This document shows positions 1 to 6,397 of a stretch of DNA of 6,762 bases, piece by piece. This stretch comes from Bacteroidota bacterium. Its GTDB lineage: Bacteria > Bacteroidota > Bacteroidia > JAADEI01. Both the position numbers and the translations under genes were made by a program. Under the pieces are notes generated by a model. The model searched no databases. It was not told where the DNA came from and saw only the letters and a program-made list of their open reading frames with translations. The stretch is from positions 1 to 6,762 of the forward strand of contig JAJRPU010000080.1 in assembly GCA_024280615.1 (NCBI GenBank), written 5' to 3'. Numbering within the stretch: position 1 is the first letter of the stretch; each line of letters starts with the position of its first letter.

Positions 1-2555
1 AACGGCTCCAACATATAAACTATTATACTATCCCTGTTCACACATCCATTCTGATCCACCACAACCAAATGATACACAGTCATTGAACCATCAGGATTTG
101 CCACTGGCTGTGCAATTGTAGGATTATCTAACCCCTCAGTAGGCGTCCAACTGTAACTATATCCAGCAACCGCCGGCGTACCCAACTGAACAGTCGTCCC
201 AAAACATATAGTCGTGTCTATCGGTCCTGCATCCGCTACAGGCAAACTCCATATCTCTATACTACCAGTATCAACAGAACTACAGCCAGTAAACACATTC
301 GTCACCTGCAACGTCACCAACTTAATGCCACCCTCATCATACACTATCCCCACAGGATCAACCTGATTACTCACACGAGGCGTCGCCCCATCACCAAAAT
401 CCCAACTATAACTCCACTCAGGACCACGCGTGCCCGTGTTCGTAAAATCTACCGGACTACCAGCACACACAGGAGCCGTGCTCACAAACGACACCCCAGG
501 AGTGCTATCCACCAACACCTGCTCCACTAAACTATCCTTACAACCATTGGCATTAGTAACCACCAACTTAACATCCCTCCAACCTACAGGACCATATATC
601 GTCCACGCATCACGCGTACTTGCACTAGCTGGCGTTCCTCCTTCCATCGTCCACATATACGTCGCTCCAGACAACGCCTGCCCCGTAAACATAAACTCTG
701 CCGTGTCTCCTTGACATATCCTCACCGGTACCGTAAAGTCAACTGACGGCTTGTCTTGGACAGTAACTGTCATAGTAGCGGAATTGGAGCAGTAGTCGCT
801 GCTAATAGTAAAGACGACATCCTTAGGTCCAGGGCTAGTCCAATACACACCGGCGGGGTTCTCATCACTGCTTGTTTGTGGCACAGCATCCACATCAAAG
901 TCCCAAGAGAAGGACCATCCAGCACCGGTAGAACCAGTATTTGTAAAGTTAACAGGTTCTCCTTCGCATGGTTGCATATTAGATACAGTAAAGGAAACTG
1001 CAGGAGTTTCGTGCACAGTAACAGCTTTTGTAACGGTTGCTTGGCAGGCAGCATCAGAAACAGTTAACGTAACAGTCTTGCTTCCTGCAGTGGCATATAC
1101 AACACCTGCCGGATCTCTTAATGTTGATGTTGCAGGAGATGCTCCATCGCCAAATGACCACATATAATTCAACACTCCAAGTGTATCACCTATGTAATTA
1201 AAGTCCACAGAAGCGCCTGTGCAAACATATGGATCGGCAGTGGTTCCGAAATCTGCATTGATTGGGCAAAAACATGCATTTGTAGATGGTCCCAAAAAGC
1301 GTTGCATGTTAACATTAATAATGTTGGTAGGTGTGATTGTTTGAGTTAAAGCATAGTTTCTTAAAGTCCAAGGTGGTGTTAATATTGAGAATGACCTTGG
1401 TTGAACCCCGCAACGCAAGGACATAACATTATCAAAGTAAAGCACGTATGGGTCTTCCAACGGTGAATTGAAAGAAGTGAAACCAGCAATAGCAAATTTG
1501 TTATTTGTCATGTCATAGTAGAGATACCCTTCGAGTTCATTTGACTGAGGGTCTCCGAGAGCATATAAAGTCGTTGTTCCGAAGTTCACATCTATTTCAC
1601 CGAAAAGTACATTACCATCGCCAAAAGTCCACTCTTCTCCTCCGAAATAGAGAGTTCCTGTGTTGGCATTATAGGCAAATCCATTTGCAAAACCACCTCC
1701 GGGTGCCAATAAATAAGCAGAGGCTGCAAGTGACAGATTATTACGAAATTTGGCGAATGCCGGATATGGAACACCATTCCCATCAGTCCAATAACCGCTT
1801 ATATAAATATTCCCTGCGGGATCGTAAGCAACATCAGACGGAATTTCATTATTAGCATTTGACCTCAGGTAAATAGGACCATTGACTATAGCACCGTTAG
1901 GGTTCACTGTCATAATAAGCCAGTCATCTGAACCGCCATCATCAGTGTATCCAATAATAGCAATATTTCCACCCGGCAATTCTACTAAGCTTTCTGCTTC
2001 ATCCCAGTTACCGTTACCTCCATCATCATAATAAAACTTAGCAACTGTGTTACCATTGATATCAAGAATAACAAGCACTAGCTCCTCTGCTCCTCCACCC
2101 ATTCTTTCTTTACCCACGAAATAGAAATTACCATTAGAGTGGTGGATGACATCATTGAAATTAGCTCTAATACCTGTAAATTGCCTTGCGAAAGCGACGT
2201 TACCATTTGGTTGTATATACAGAGCCAGCCCATCTCTAACACCTCCTCTTATTTCTCCAGCAATTACTATTCCACCTCCCGTCACTGGTGCTGCACCATA
2301 AGCCCGGTCATCCTCATTAAGACCGGAATCATAAACATAACTCCATAAAATGTTTCCTTGAAAGTCGTATTTGATTACCAAAATGTCCTGTGTTCCGTAG
2401 GCATCGGTGTGTCCAACCCAATATATGCCATCTCCGGGAACCGAGACCACTTCTGCGGCGACCTCTGTTCCTCCAAACGGTGTGTAGTGAACGAACGATT
2501 GTGCACTTGCAGTCAATGAACCCAGCACTGCCAATGAAAGAAGTTTCCTCCACAT
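1..2555 (-). CDS. Large secreted beta-propeller / multi-PKD surface protein, C-terminus beyond the left edge
   Basis: The frame is open from an ATG at 2555-2553 to the left edge: 851 residues, no stop reached. Residues 1-19 form a signal peptide (MWRKLLSLAVLGSLTASAQ), with likely cleavage after ASA. Residues about 21-380 contain degenerate blades of the type GGxIxIxGYTDD...D..L...D.xGN, such as GGNIAIIGYTDDGGSDDW and GNIYISGYWTDGNG; this suggests a beta-propeller of the SBBP/delta-60 kind. Residues about 434-851 are five PKD/Ig-like domains. Family knowledge: such Bacteroidota proteins are exported, often by type IX secretion, and act in adhesion or as cell-surface scaffolds. A C-terminal sorting domain would lie outside the window, so that route is inference. 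No enzymatic motif was seen, so it is not evidently a protease or glycosidase. There is no clear Shine-Dalgarno sequence. The ATG was chosen because the signal peptide follows at once; a GTG at 2562 lies in another frame. Codon use changes sharply within the gene near 740-780. Sure of the reading frame and class, not of the role. Confidence 0.88.
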   Translation of the reverse strand, partial: MWRKLLSLAVLGSLTASAQSFVHYTPFGGTEVAAEVVSVPGDGIYWVGHTDAYGTQDILVIKYDFQGNILWSYVYDSGLNEDDRAYGAAPVTGGGIVIAGEIRGGVRDGLALYIQPNGNVAFARQFTGIRANFNDVIHHSNGNFYFVGKERMGGGAEELVLVILDINGNTVAKFYYDDGGNGNWDEAESLVELPGGNIAIIGYTDDGGSDDWLIMTVNPNGAIVNGPIYLRSNANNEIPSDVAYDPAGNIYISGYWTDGNGVPYPAFAKFRNNLSLAASAYLLAPGGGFANGFAYNANTGTLYFGGEEWTFGDGNVLFGEIDVNFGTTTLYALGDPQSNELEGYLYYDMTNNKFAIAGFTSFNSPLEDPYVLYFDNVMSLRCGVQPRSFSILTPPWTLRNYALTQTITPTNIINVNMQRFLGPSTNACFCPINADFGTTADPYVCTGASVDFNYIGDTLGVLNYMWSFGDGASPATSTLRDPAGVVYATAGSKTVTLTVSDAACQATVTKAVTVHETPAVSFTVSNMQPCEGEPVNFTNTGSTGAGWSFSWDFDVDAVPQTSSDENPAGVYWTSPGPKDVVFTISSDYCSNSATMTVTVQDKPSVDFTVPVRICQGDTAEFMFTGQALSGATYMWTMEGGTPASASTRDAWTIYGPVGWRDVKLVVTNANGCKDSLVEQVLVDSTPGVSFVSTAPVCAGSPVDFTNTGTRGPEWSYSWDFGDGATPRVSNQVDPVGIVYDEGGIKLVTLQVTNVFTGCSSVDTGSIEIWSLPVADAGPIDTTICFGTTVQLGTPAVAGYSYSWTPTEGLDNPTIAQPVANPDGSMTVYHLVVVDQNGCVNRDSIIVYMLEP
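3..1256 (-). repeat. Five tandem PKD/Ig-like domains within the surface protein
   Basis: This protein-level repeat covers residues 434-851, with a period of about 83-87 residues. Approximate domains are 434-514, 515-600, 601-682, 683-769 and 770-851. Each opens near a C-x-G-x-x-V/A-like motif, has a tryptophan 19-21 residues later (W466, W551, W635, W718, W803) and closes with a second cysteine. Domains 1 and 4 keep the canonical PKD turn (MWSFGDG and SWDFGDG). Domain 2 has SWDFDVD and domain 3 has MWTMEGG, both degenerate. Domain 5 has SWTPTEGL followed by a proline/alanine strand, which is the Ig-like variant often found in Bacteroidota gliding and adhesion proteins. The array may continue past the left edge. 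The copies are diverged at protein level and no long identical DNA repeat was noticed, so recent tandem duplication is not supported by eye. Confidence 0.85.
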
Positions 2556-2591
2556 AGCTCACTTTTTTTAAAAGGTGCTTTTTTCGTAAGA

Positions 2592-2623
2592 CGAAATTAC
2601 GTCATTAAAGGTTGCATGACAAA
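2592..2623 (-). promoter_or_regulatory. Candidate Bacteroidota-type promoter for the PKD surface protein
   Basis: Read on the minus strand, TTTG (2623-2620) is followed after 20 bases by TAATTTCG (2599-2592). The Bacteroidetes sigma-factor consensus is TTTG, about 19-21 bases, then TAnnTTTG. The upstream box is exact and the downstream box has one mismatch (C for T). Transcription would start near 2586, giving a leader of about 30 A-rich bases before the ATG at 2555. The upstream box lies inside one arm of the inverted repeat at 2617-2636. The gap is AT-rich, so a chance match is possible. Confidence 0.4.
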
Positions 2624-2636
2624 TCATCATTTGTCA
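2617..2636. repeat. Perfect 8-bp inverted repeat across the stop codon of the DUF1573 gene
   Basis: TGACAAAT and ATTTGTCA flank a 4-base spacer (CATC on the plus strand). The repeat includes the TGA stop codon (2629-2627) of the upstream lipoprotein gene and the possible -33 box of the next gene. No U-run follows it on the minus strand, so it is not a classical intrinsic terminator. It could be an operator for a dimeric regulator, or an RNA hairpin at the end of the upstream transcript. It is seen directly in sequence; its role is inference. Confidence 0.6.
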
Positions 2637-3058
2637 AATTCAAAATTTATAACCACCTGTTGTGTGTTAGGCACTGTGTTGGAGACGATTGTAACGATTC
2701 GTTGTGTTGCTGTCAGTGGAATCTCGGCAGTGTTGAGTTGAATTATCAAAGTATCTGATTTGTCTGGCGGTATTGGATTTTGTGGAACATCAGAGACAAT
2801 GCACCCACAATCACTAAATGCTCTTCTTATAATAAGCGGCTCTTCGCCGACATTGCTTACTATTATGGGAATTTTATAAATGGTGTCTGAACTGATTACT
2901 CCAAGGTTAATTATGGTATCGGAAAGTTCAATTCTTGGTTGTGGTGCAGTTGGGTCATAACCTTCCTCGGAAATAGGGAAATGGACAGGGCTATCTGTTT
3001 GCTGGTGTTCACAGGATACAGCAATTAACATAGGAAATAGTAATACAGCAAGCCTCAT
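2627..3058 (-). CDS. DUF1573-domain lipoprotein
   Basis: This is a 143-residue protein. Residues 1-15 form a short hydrophobic signal (MRLAVLLFPMLIAVS) followed by Cys16, a plausible but loose lipobox (AVSC) that suggests a lipid-anchored envelope protein. Residues about 45-143 match the DUF1573 pattern: a strand with LSDTIINLGVISSDTI, then IIVSNVGEEPLII, then the hallmark SDCGCIVSDVP with cysteines 84 and 86, then a proline- and charge-rich turn (NPIPPDKSDTL) and final beta-strands ending in FEFDK. DUF1573 proteins are small Ig-like beta-sandwich proteins, abundant in Bacteroidota, with no established biochemical function. The ATG at 3058 was preferred to an in-frame TTG at 3067 because it gives a normal lipoprotein signal; GGGGA lies just before it, too close for an ideal ribosome site. 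It starts 12 bases after the E1 stop codon, so the two are probably cotranscribed. Length is normal for the family and the gene appears intact. Confidence 0.85.
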   Translation of the reverse strand: MRLAVLLFPMLIAVSCEHQQTDSPVHFPISEEGYDPTAPQPRIELSDTIINLGVISSDTIYKIPIIVSNVGEEPLIIRRAFSDCGCIVSDVPQNPIPPDKSDTLIIQLNTAEIPLTATQRIVTIVSNTVPNTQQVVINFEFDK

Positions 3059-3070
3059 GGTCCCCAACTT

Positions 3071-5482
3071 TTAGAAGAACATAGGGAAGGAAGCGGGGTC
3101 TGCCTCATGCATAATGCGATATGCGGCCTCAAAGACCTCTTCTGGATTAGGTTTGCAGAAATAGTCTCCGTCAGAACCATAAGCAGACCTGTGTTCTTTG
3201 GCAGTCACTGTCGCTGGTGGTGAGTCCAACCACCAATATCCTCCCCTTTCTTCAATTACTTTTTGAAGCATGTAGGCGGTTGCTCCACCCGGAACATCTT
3301 CGTCAGCAAAGAGAATCCTGTTGGTTTTCTTCAGTGAATTGAGTATAACATCATTTAAGTCAAAAGGTATAAGAGTTTGGACGTCTATTACTTCGGCGGA
3401 AATACCTACTTCTTCAAGCATCTTAGCGGCTTCCATAACAATTCTGACCATTGAGCCATAAGTAACAATCGTTAAGTCCTCCCCTTCTTTAAGGATTTCA
3501 GGGATGCCTAACGGAACTGTATATTCGCCTATGTTATCAGGCAATTTCTCTCTCAGGCGATATCCATTCAAGCATTCTATAATCAAAGCAGGCTCGTCAG
3601 ATTGCAGAATAGTATTGTACATTCCAGCGGCTTGCGTCATGTTTCTTGGAACAAGCAGATACATTCCACGCAGTGAACCAAGCAACATTTGAATAGGTGA
3701 ACCCGTGTGCCAAATCCCTTCCAACCTGTGTCCTCGGGTTCGGATAATCACAGGTGCCTTCTGTCTTCCTTTCGTCCTCCATCTTAAAGTTGCAATATCG
3801 TCAGTCATTGGCTCCAAACCGAAGATGAGATAGTCCAGATATTGGATTTCAGCAATTGGTCTGAATCCGCGCATTGCAAGACCTATAGCTTGTCCGACTA
3901 TAGTGGCTTCCCTAATGCCAGTGTCAAAAATTCTGTGTTCACCATATTTAGCCTGCAGACCAGCAAAGCCCTGATTAACATCACCAAGGCGACCAACGTC
4001 TTCACCAAATGCAACCAGTTCAGGATACTTGCTAAACGCCTTATCAAAAAAGCGATTCAAGACCTGGAATCCATATACTTCTGGTGAATTTTCGGAATAT
4101 ACAGGCTTCACTTCCGGAACCTTTAATGCGGAACCTTCTCCTTCATTATACAAGTGTGTACTATAGAAATCAAAAGCAAGGTCTTCATATTGATCTTTCC
4201 ATTTTCTAAGTCGTTCTATTGCTTCACTTGACTCAAACCTTGTGATGCGAAGCACTTTCTTGACGGCAGCCATCACGTCCTTACGCAATGGATTCAGTTC
4301 CCTCTGCAATTGCTTAATGGTGTCATAAATTTCCTGTGCATGCTGGGAATTCTGAGCGATTTCTTTCATTATAGATATAGCCTCATTCATCTCTTTATAT
4401 ATCGGGTCTTTAAACATTTTCCAAGCCCTCCGTTGCCCTTCCTTAACCCTTTCCAGTGCTTCTTTTTCAATCTGGTCAAGTTCCTCTTCCGTGGCTATGC
4501 CTTCTTTCAATATCCATTCTCGCATTTTTAACAGGCAGTCAAACTCCTTTTCAAATTGAAGTCTTTCCTTTGGTTTATATCTCTCATGGGAACCGCTTGT
4601 TGAGTGCCCTTGCGGTTGCGTCAAGCCATAGACGTGGAACACACAGGGACGATGCGTCTCTCGGCATTTCTCTATACCTTCAACAAAAGTCTTAATCAAA
4701 GCGGGATAGTCCCATCCCGCAACCTGATAAATGTCTATACCTTCTCCTTTATCATTGACTTTAAATCCAGACAGAAGTTCTGCGAAGTCTTCTTTTGTAA
4801 CCTGATAATCCTTGGGAACAGAAATTCCATATCCATCATCCCAAATAAATATAGCCAGTGGAACTTGCATTACGCCAGCGGCATTGAGTGTCTCCCAGAA
4901 CAGTCCCTCTGCACAACTGGCGTCTCCAATGGTAGCAAAGCAAACCTCATTTCCGTTGTTGGAAAAAGGTGTGTTCTTTAAATCAGGATTAATCCTATAG
5001 AGTTTAGAAGCAAGGGCGAGACCTAAAGCCCGTGGCATCTGACTACTGGTTGGTGACGTGTCAGACGCAGAATTATATAAATTCTTAACATCTCTCCACC
5101 TGCCATTCTCATCTAAGAAGTGCGTAGCAAAATGATTATTCATCTGGCGACCGAAGGAGTGTGGGTCATTTATAGGGTCGGCATACAACTGAGCAAAGAA
5201 CTCCTCCACTGTTAATTCTCCAATTGCCATCATAAACGTCTGGTCACGATAATAGCCAGAACGATAATCACCTTTCTTAAAGGCTTTAGCCATTGCAATC
5301 TGAGCAACCTCCTTGCCATCTCCGAAAATGCCAAACTTAGCTTTTCCTGTAAGAACTTCTTTTCTTCCAATTACACTGCAATGACGACTAATCCAGCCGA
5401 GCCTGTAGTCATCAAGAACCATTTGACGGAACTCTGCAAAACTCATTTTTTTATCCCCAAGAGAAACAACATCACTGGACAT
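3071..5482 (-). CDS. Fused 2-oxoacid dehydrogenase E1 (alpha and beta subunits in one chain)
   Basis: This 803-residue thiamine-diphosphate enzyme should decarboxylate a 2-oxoacid and pass the acyl group to lipoyl-E2, probably in the cytoplasm. The E1-alpha part is residues about 20-355. It has YYRD (77-80), the cofactor motif GDASCAEG (186-193) ending at WDDGYGIS (214-221), and the phospho-loop-like GHSTSGSHERY (292-302). A charged, mostly helical linker spans about 356-460. The E1-beta part follows: pyrimidine-binding domain from about 468 with FGEDVG (492-497, likely catalytic glutamate 494), IREATIVGQAIGLAMRG (523-539) and His592 in the expected active-site position, then a transketolase C-terminal domain at about 655-790. 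Alpha-beta fusions of this form are typical of Bacteroidota; most other bacteria use separate genes. Branched-chain 2-oxoacids or pyruvate are both possible, and no E2 or E3 gene is visible here to decide. The start is the first ATG after an in-frame TAA, with AAGGGA six bases upstream. The gene looks intact. Confidence 0.9.
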   Translation of the reverse strand: MSSDVVSLGDKKMSFAEFRQMVLDDYRLGWISRHCSVIGRKEVLTGKAKFGIFGDGKEVAQIAMAKAFKKGDYRSGYYRDQTFMMAIGELTVEEFFAQLYADPINDPHSFGRQMNNHFATHFLDENGRWRDVKNLYNSASDTSPTSSQMPRALGLALASKLYRINPDLKNTPFSNNGNEVCFATIGDASCAEGLFWETLNAAGVMQVPLAIFIWDDGYGISVPKDYQVTKEDFAELLSGFKVNDKGEGIDIYQVAGWDYPALIKTFVEGIEKCRETHRPCVFHVYGLTQPQGHSTSGSHERYKPKERLQFEKEFDCLLKMREWILKEGIATEEELDQIEKEALERVKEGQRRAWKMFKDPIYKEMNEAISIMKEIAQNSQHAQEIYDTIKQLQRELNPLRKDVMAAVKKVLRITRFESSEAIERLRKWKDQYEDLAFDFYSTHLYNEGEGSALKVPEVKPVYSENSPEVYGFQVLNRFFDKAFSKYPELVAFGEDVGRLGDVNQGFAGLQAKYGEHRIFDTGIREATIVGQAIGLAMRGFRPIAEIQYLDYLIFGLEPMTDDIATLRWRTKGRQKAPVIIRTRGHRLEGIWHTGSPIQMLLGSLRGMYLLVPRNMTQAAGMYNTILQSDEPALIIECLNGYRLREKLPDNIGEYTVPLGIPEILKEGEDLTIVTYGSMVRIVMEAAKMLEEVGISAEVIDVQTLIPFDLNDVILNSLKKTNRILFADEDVPGGATAYMLQKVIEERGGYWWLDSPPATVTAKEHRSAYGSDGDYFCKPNPEEVFEAAYRIMHEADPASFPMFF

Positions 5483-5499
5483 AAGGCATCCCTTTTAAG

Positions 5500-5507
5500 C
5501 AAATTTA
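5500..5507 (-). promoter_or_regulatory. Possible -7 element (TAAATTTG) upstream of the fused E1 gene
   Basis: In the 96-base gap between the phosphatase and E1 genes, the minus strand reads TAAATTTG, an exact match to the Bacteroidetes -7 consensus TAnnTTTG. It ends 17 bases before the ATG, which would leave a very short leader that still includes AAGGGA. No TTTG box stands at the expected 19-21 base distance upstream, and the gap is AT-rich, so this may be chance. If real, it would let E1 and the DUF1573 gene be expressed separately from the two genes before them. Nothing else in the 5483-5578 gap is convincing. Confidence 0.3.
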
Positions 5508-5578
5508 AGGTGTAAAAAATAAACAGCCTCTAATTAAGATAAGAGAACCCGAATACTTTTTGGTTTCTTAATTACACA

Positions 5579-6367
5579 TTAAAAATACTGCAAACATAGT
5601 TTTCTCAAATACTCAAATCCACTGGGATTTCCTGCTATTATTTCCCTTCCTAATAAATAATTATCCTGTCCTTTAAAATCTGCAACCATTCCCCCTGCCT
5701 CTTTCACAAGCAGGCTTCCGGCAGCCACATCCCACGGCTTTAAACCATATTCAAAAAATCCATCAAATTTTCCTGCGGCAGTATAGGCAAGGTCTATGGC
5801 AGCGGAACCCATCCTCCGCAAACCCTGAACTTCCCTCATCAAATGCTTGAACATCCTTAAATATTCCTCAGCACGAGACAAATCGCTAAAGGGAAATCCT
5901 GTTGCAATAAGAAAATTCTCCACATTAGACTCCTTGGAAACATATATTCTTTTTCCATTAAGAAAAGAGCCTTTGCCCGCCGTGGCATAAAACATAAAAT
6001 CGTGATATATGTCATAAACAATTCCCTGTTTGACCGAGCCGGAACCGTGCATCAAAGCGACTGAAATGGCAAACACAGGAATCCGATGCACATAGTTTGT
6101 TGTGCCATCAAGGGGGTCAACAACCCACCACCATTCATGTTCAGACAAATCAACTTCCGGATTAAATTCTTCTGTCAGGAATCCGGTGTCCTGAGAGGGC
6201 GAAAAATCGCTAAGAAGTTCAATTAGTCTGCGCTCGCTTTCCTTATCAACCCTTGTAACAAGGTCATGTTTCCCTTTAAGGTCAATGTCCCCAGTGGCAA
6301 GATTATTAAGTTCAGACAATATGAACTGACCTACACCTTTTATTTCATCAAGAAGTTTAGCCTCCAT
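5579..6367 (-). CDS. Inositol monophosphatase family phosphatase (SuhB/IMPase-like)
   Basis: This 262-residue protein belongs to the metal-dependent, lithium-sensitive-type phosphatase superfamily (IMPase, SuhB, and related histidinol-phosphate, NADP and fructose-bisphosphate phosphatases). Key motifs, numbered from the chosen ATG: the metal-site acidic pair in FLTEEF (E66/E67), the signature DPLDGTTN at 84-91 (D84 and D87 bind metal), and the C-terminal signature WDVAAG at 212-217 with D213 as the third metal ligand. FLNGKRIYVS and the helix around RRMGSAAIDLAYTAAGKFDGFFE are also family features. The protein is cytoplasmic, with no signal peptide. The ATG at 6367 gives the usual family length; an in-frame TTG at 6394 would add nine residues (starting IYSNCGFV) with no family support. 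It lies 30 bases after the TlpA-like gene, so they are probably cotranscribed. The substrate cannot be decided from sequence alone: myo-inositol phosphate, 3'-phosphoadenosine phosphate or another small phosphate ester are options. Confidence 0.9.
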   Translation of the reverse strand: MEAKLLDEIKGVGQFILSELNNLATGDIDLKGKHDLVTRVDKESERRLIELLSDFSPSQDTGFLTEEFNPEVDLSEHEWWWVVDPLDGTTNYVHRIPVFAISVALMHGSGSVKQGIVYDIYHDFMFYATAGKGSFLNGKRIYVSKESNVENFLIATGFPFSDLSRAEEYLRMFKHLMREVQGLRRMGSAAIDLAYTAAGKFDGFFEYGLKPWDVAAGSLLVKEAGGMVADFKGQDNYLLGREIIAGNPSGFEYLRKLCLQYF

Positions 6368-6397
6368 AACAAACCCACAATTTGAATAAATCAATTC

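Noticed and set aside
430..1067. Plus-strand open frames of 94 and 103 codons (430-714 and 756-1067)
   Set aside because: They are antisense to the PKD domains of the large minus-strand gene. They show no recognisable motif, and their composition follows from the repetitive coding strand opposite.
186..1250. Possible frameshift or pseudogene in the repeat region, suggested by the lack of a complete long frame there
   Set aside because: Codon-by-codon reading of the minus strand stays open with coherent PKD domains to the left edge. The frame is incomplete only because the window ends.
1505..1855. Plus-strand 116-codon frame
   Set aside because: It is antisense to the propeller region of the surface protein, is rich in His, Arg and Ser as expected for a shadow frame, and has no domain signal.
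2329..2562. Minus-strand 77-codon frame starting at GTG 2562
   Set aside because: It overlaps the start of the large surface-protein gene in another frame. The frame from ATG 2555 has a clear signal peptide and stays open for 851 codons, while this one is arginine-rich and stops.
2586..2602. Short hairpin CGTAA-N7-TTACG before the PKD gene
   Set aside because: The stem is only five base pairs, AT-rich, and followed by A residues on the transcribed strand. It does not qualify as a terminator or riboswitch.
4310..4981. Several plus-strand frames opposite the E1-alpha and linker region
   Set aside because: The E1 protein on the minus strand is unmistakable across this stretch, and the opposite frames overlap one another and lack motifs.
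5541..5569. Possible terminator hairpin between the phosphatase and E1 genes
   Set aside because: AAGAAACC and GGTTCTCTT can pair only with a bulged base around a 12-base loop, and the nearest U-rich run on the minus strand is more than 20 bases further on. This is too weak for an intrinsic terminator.
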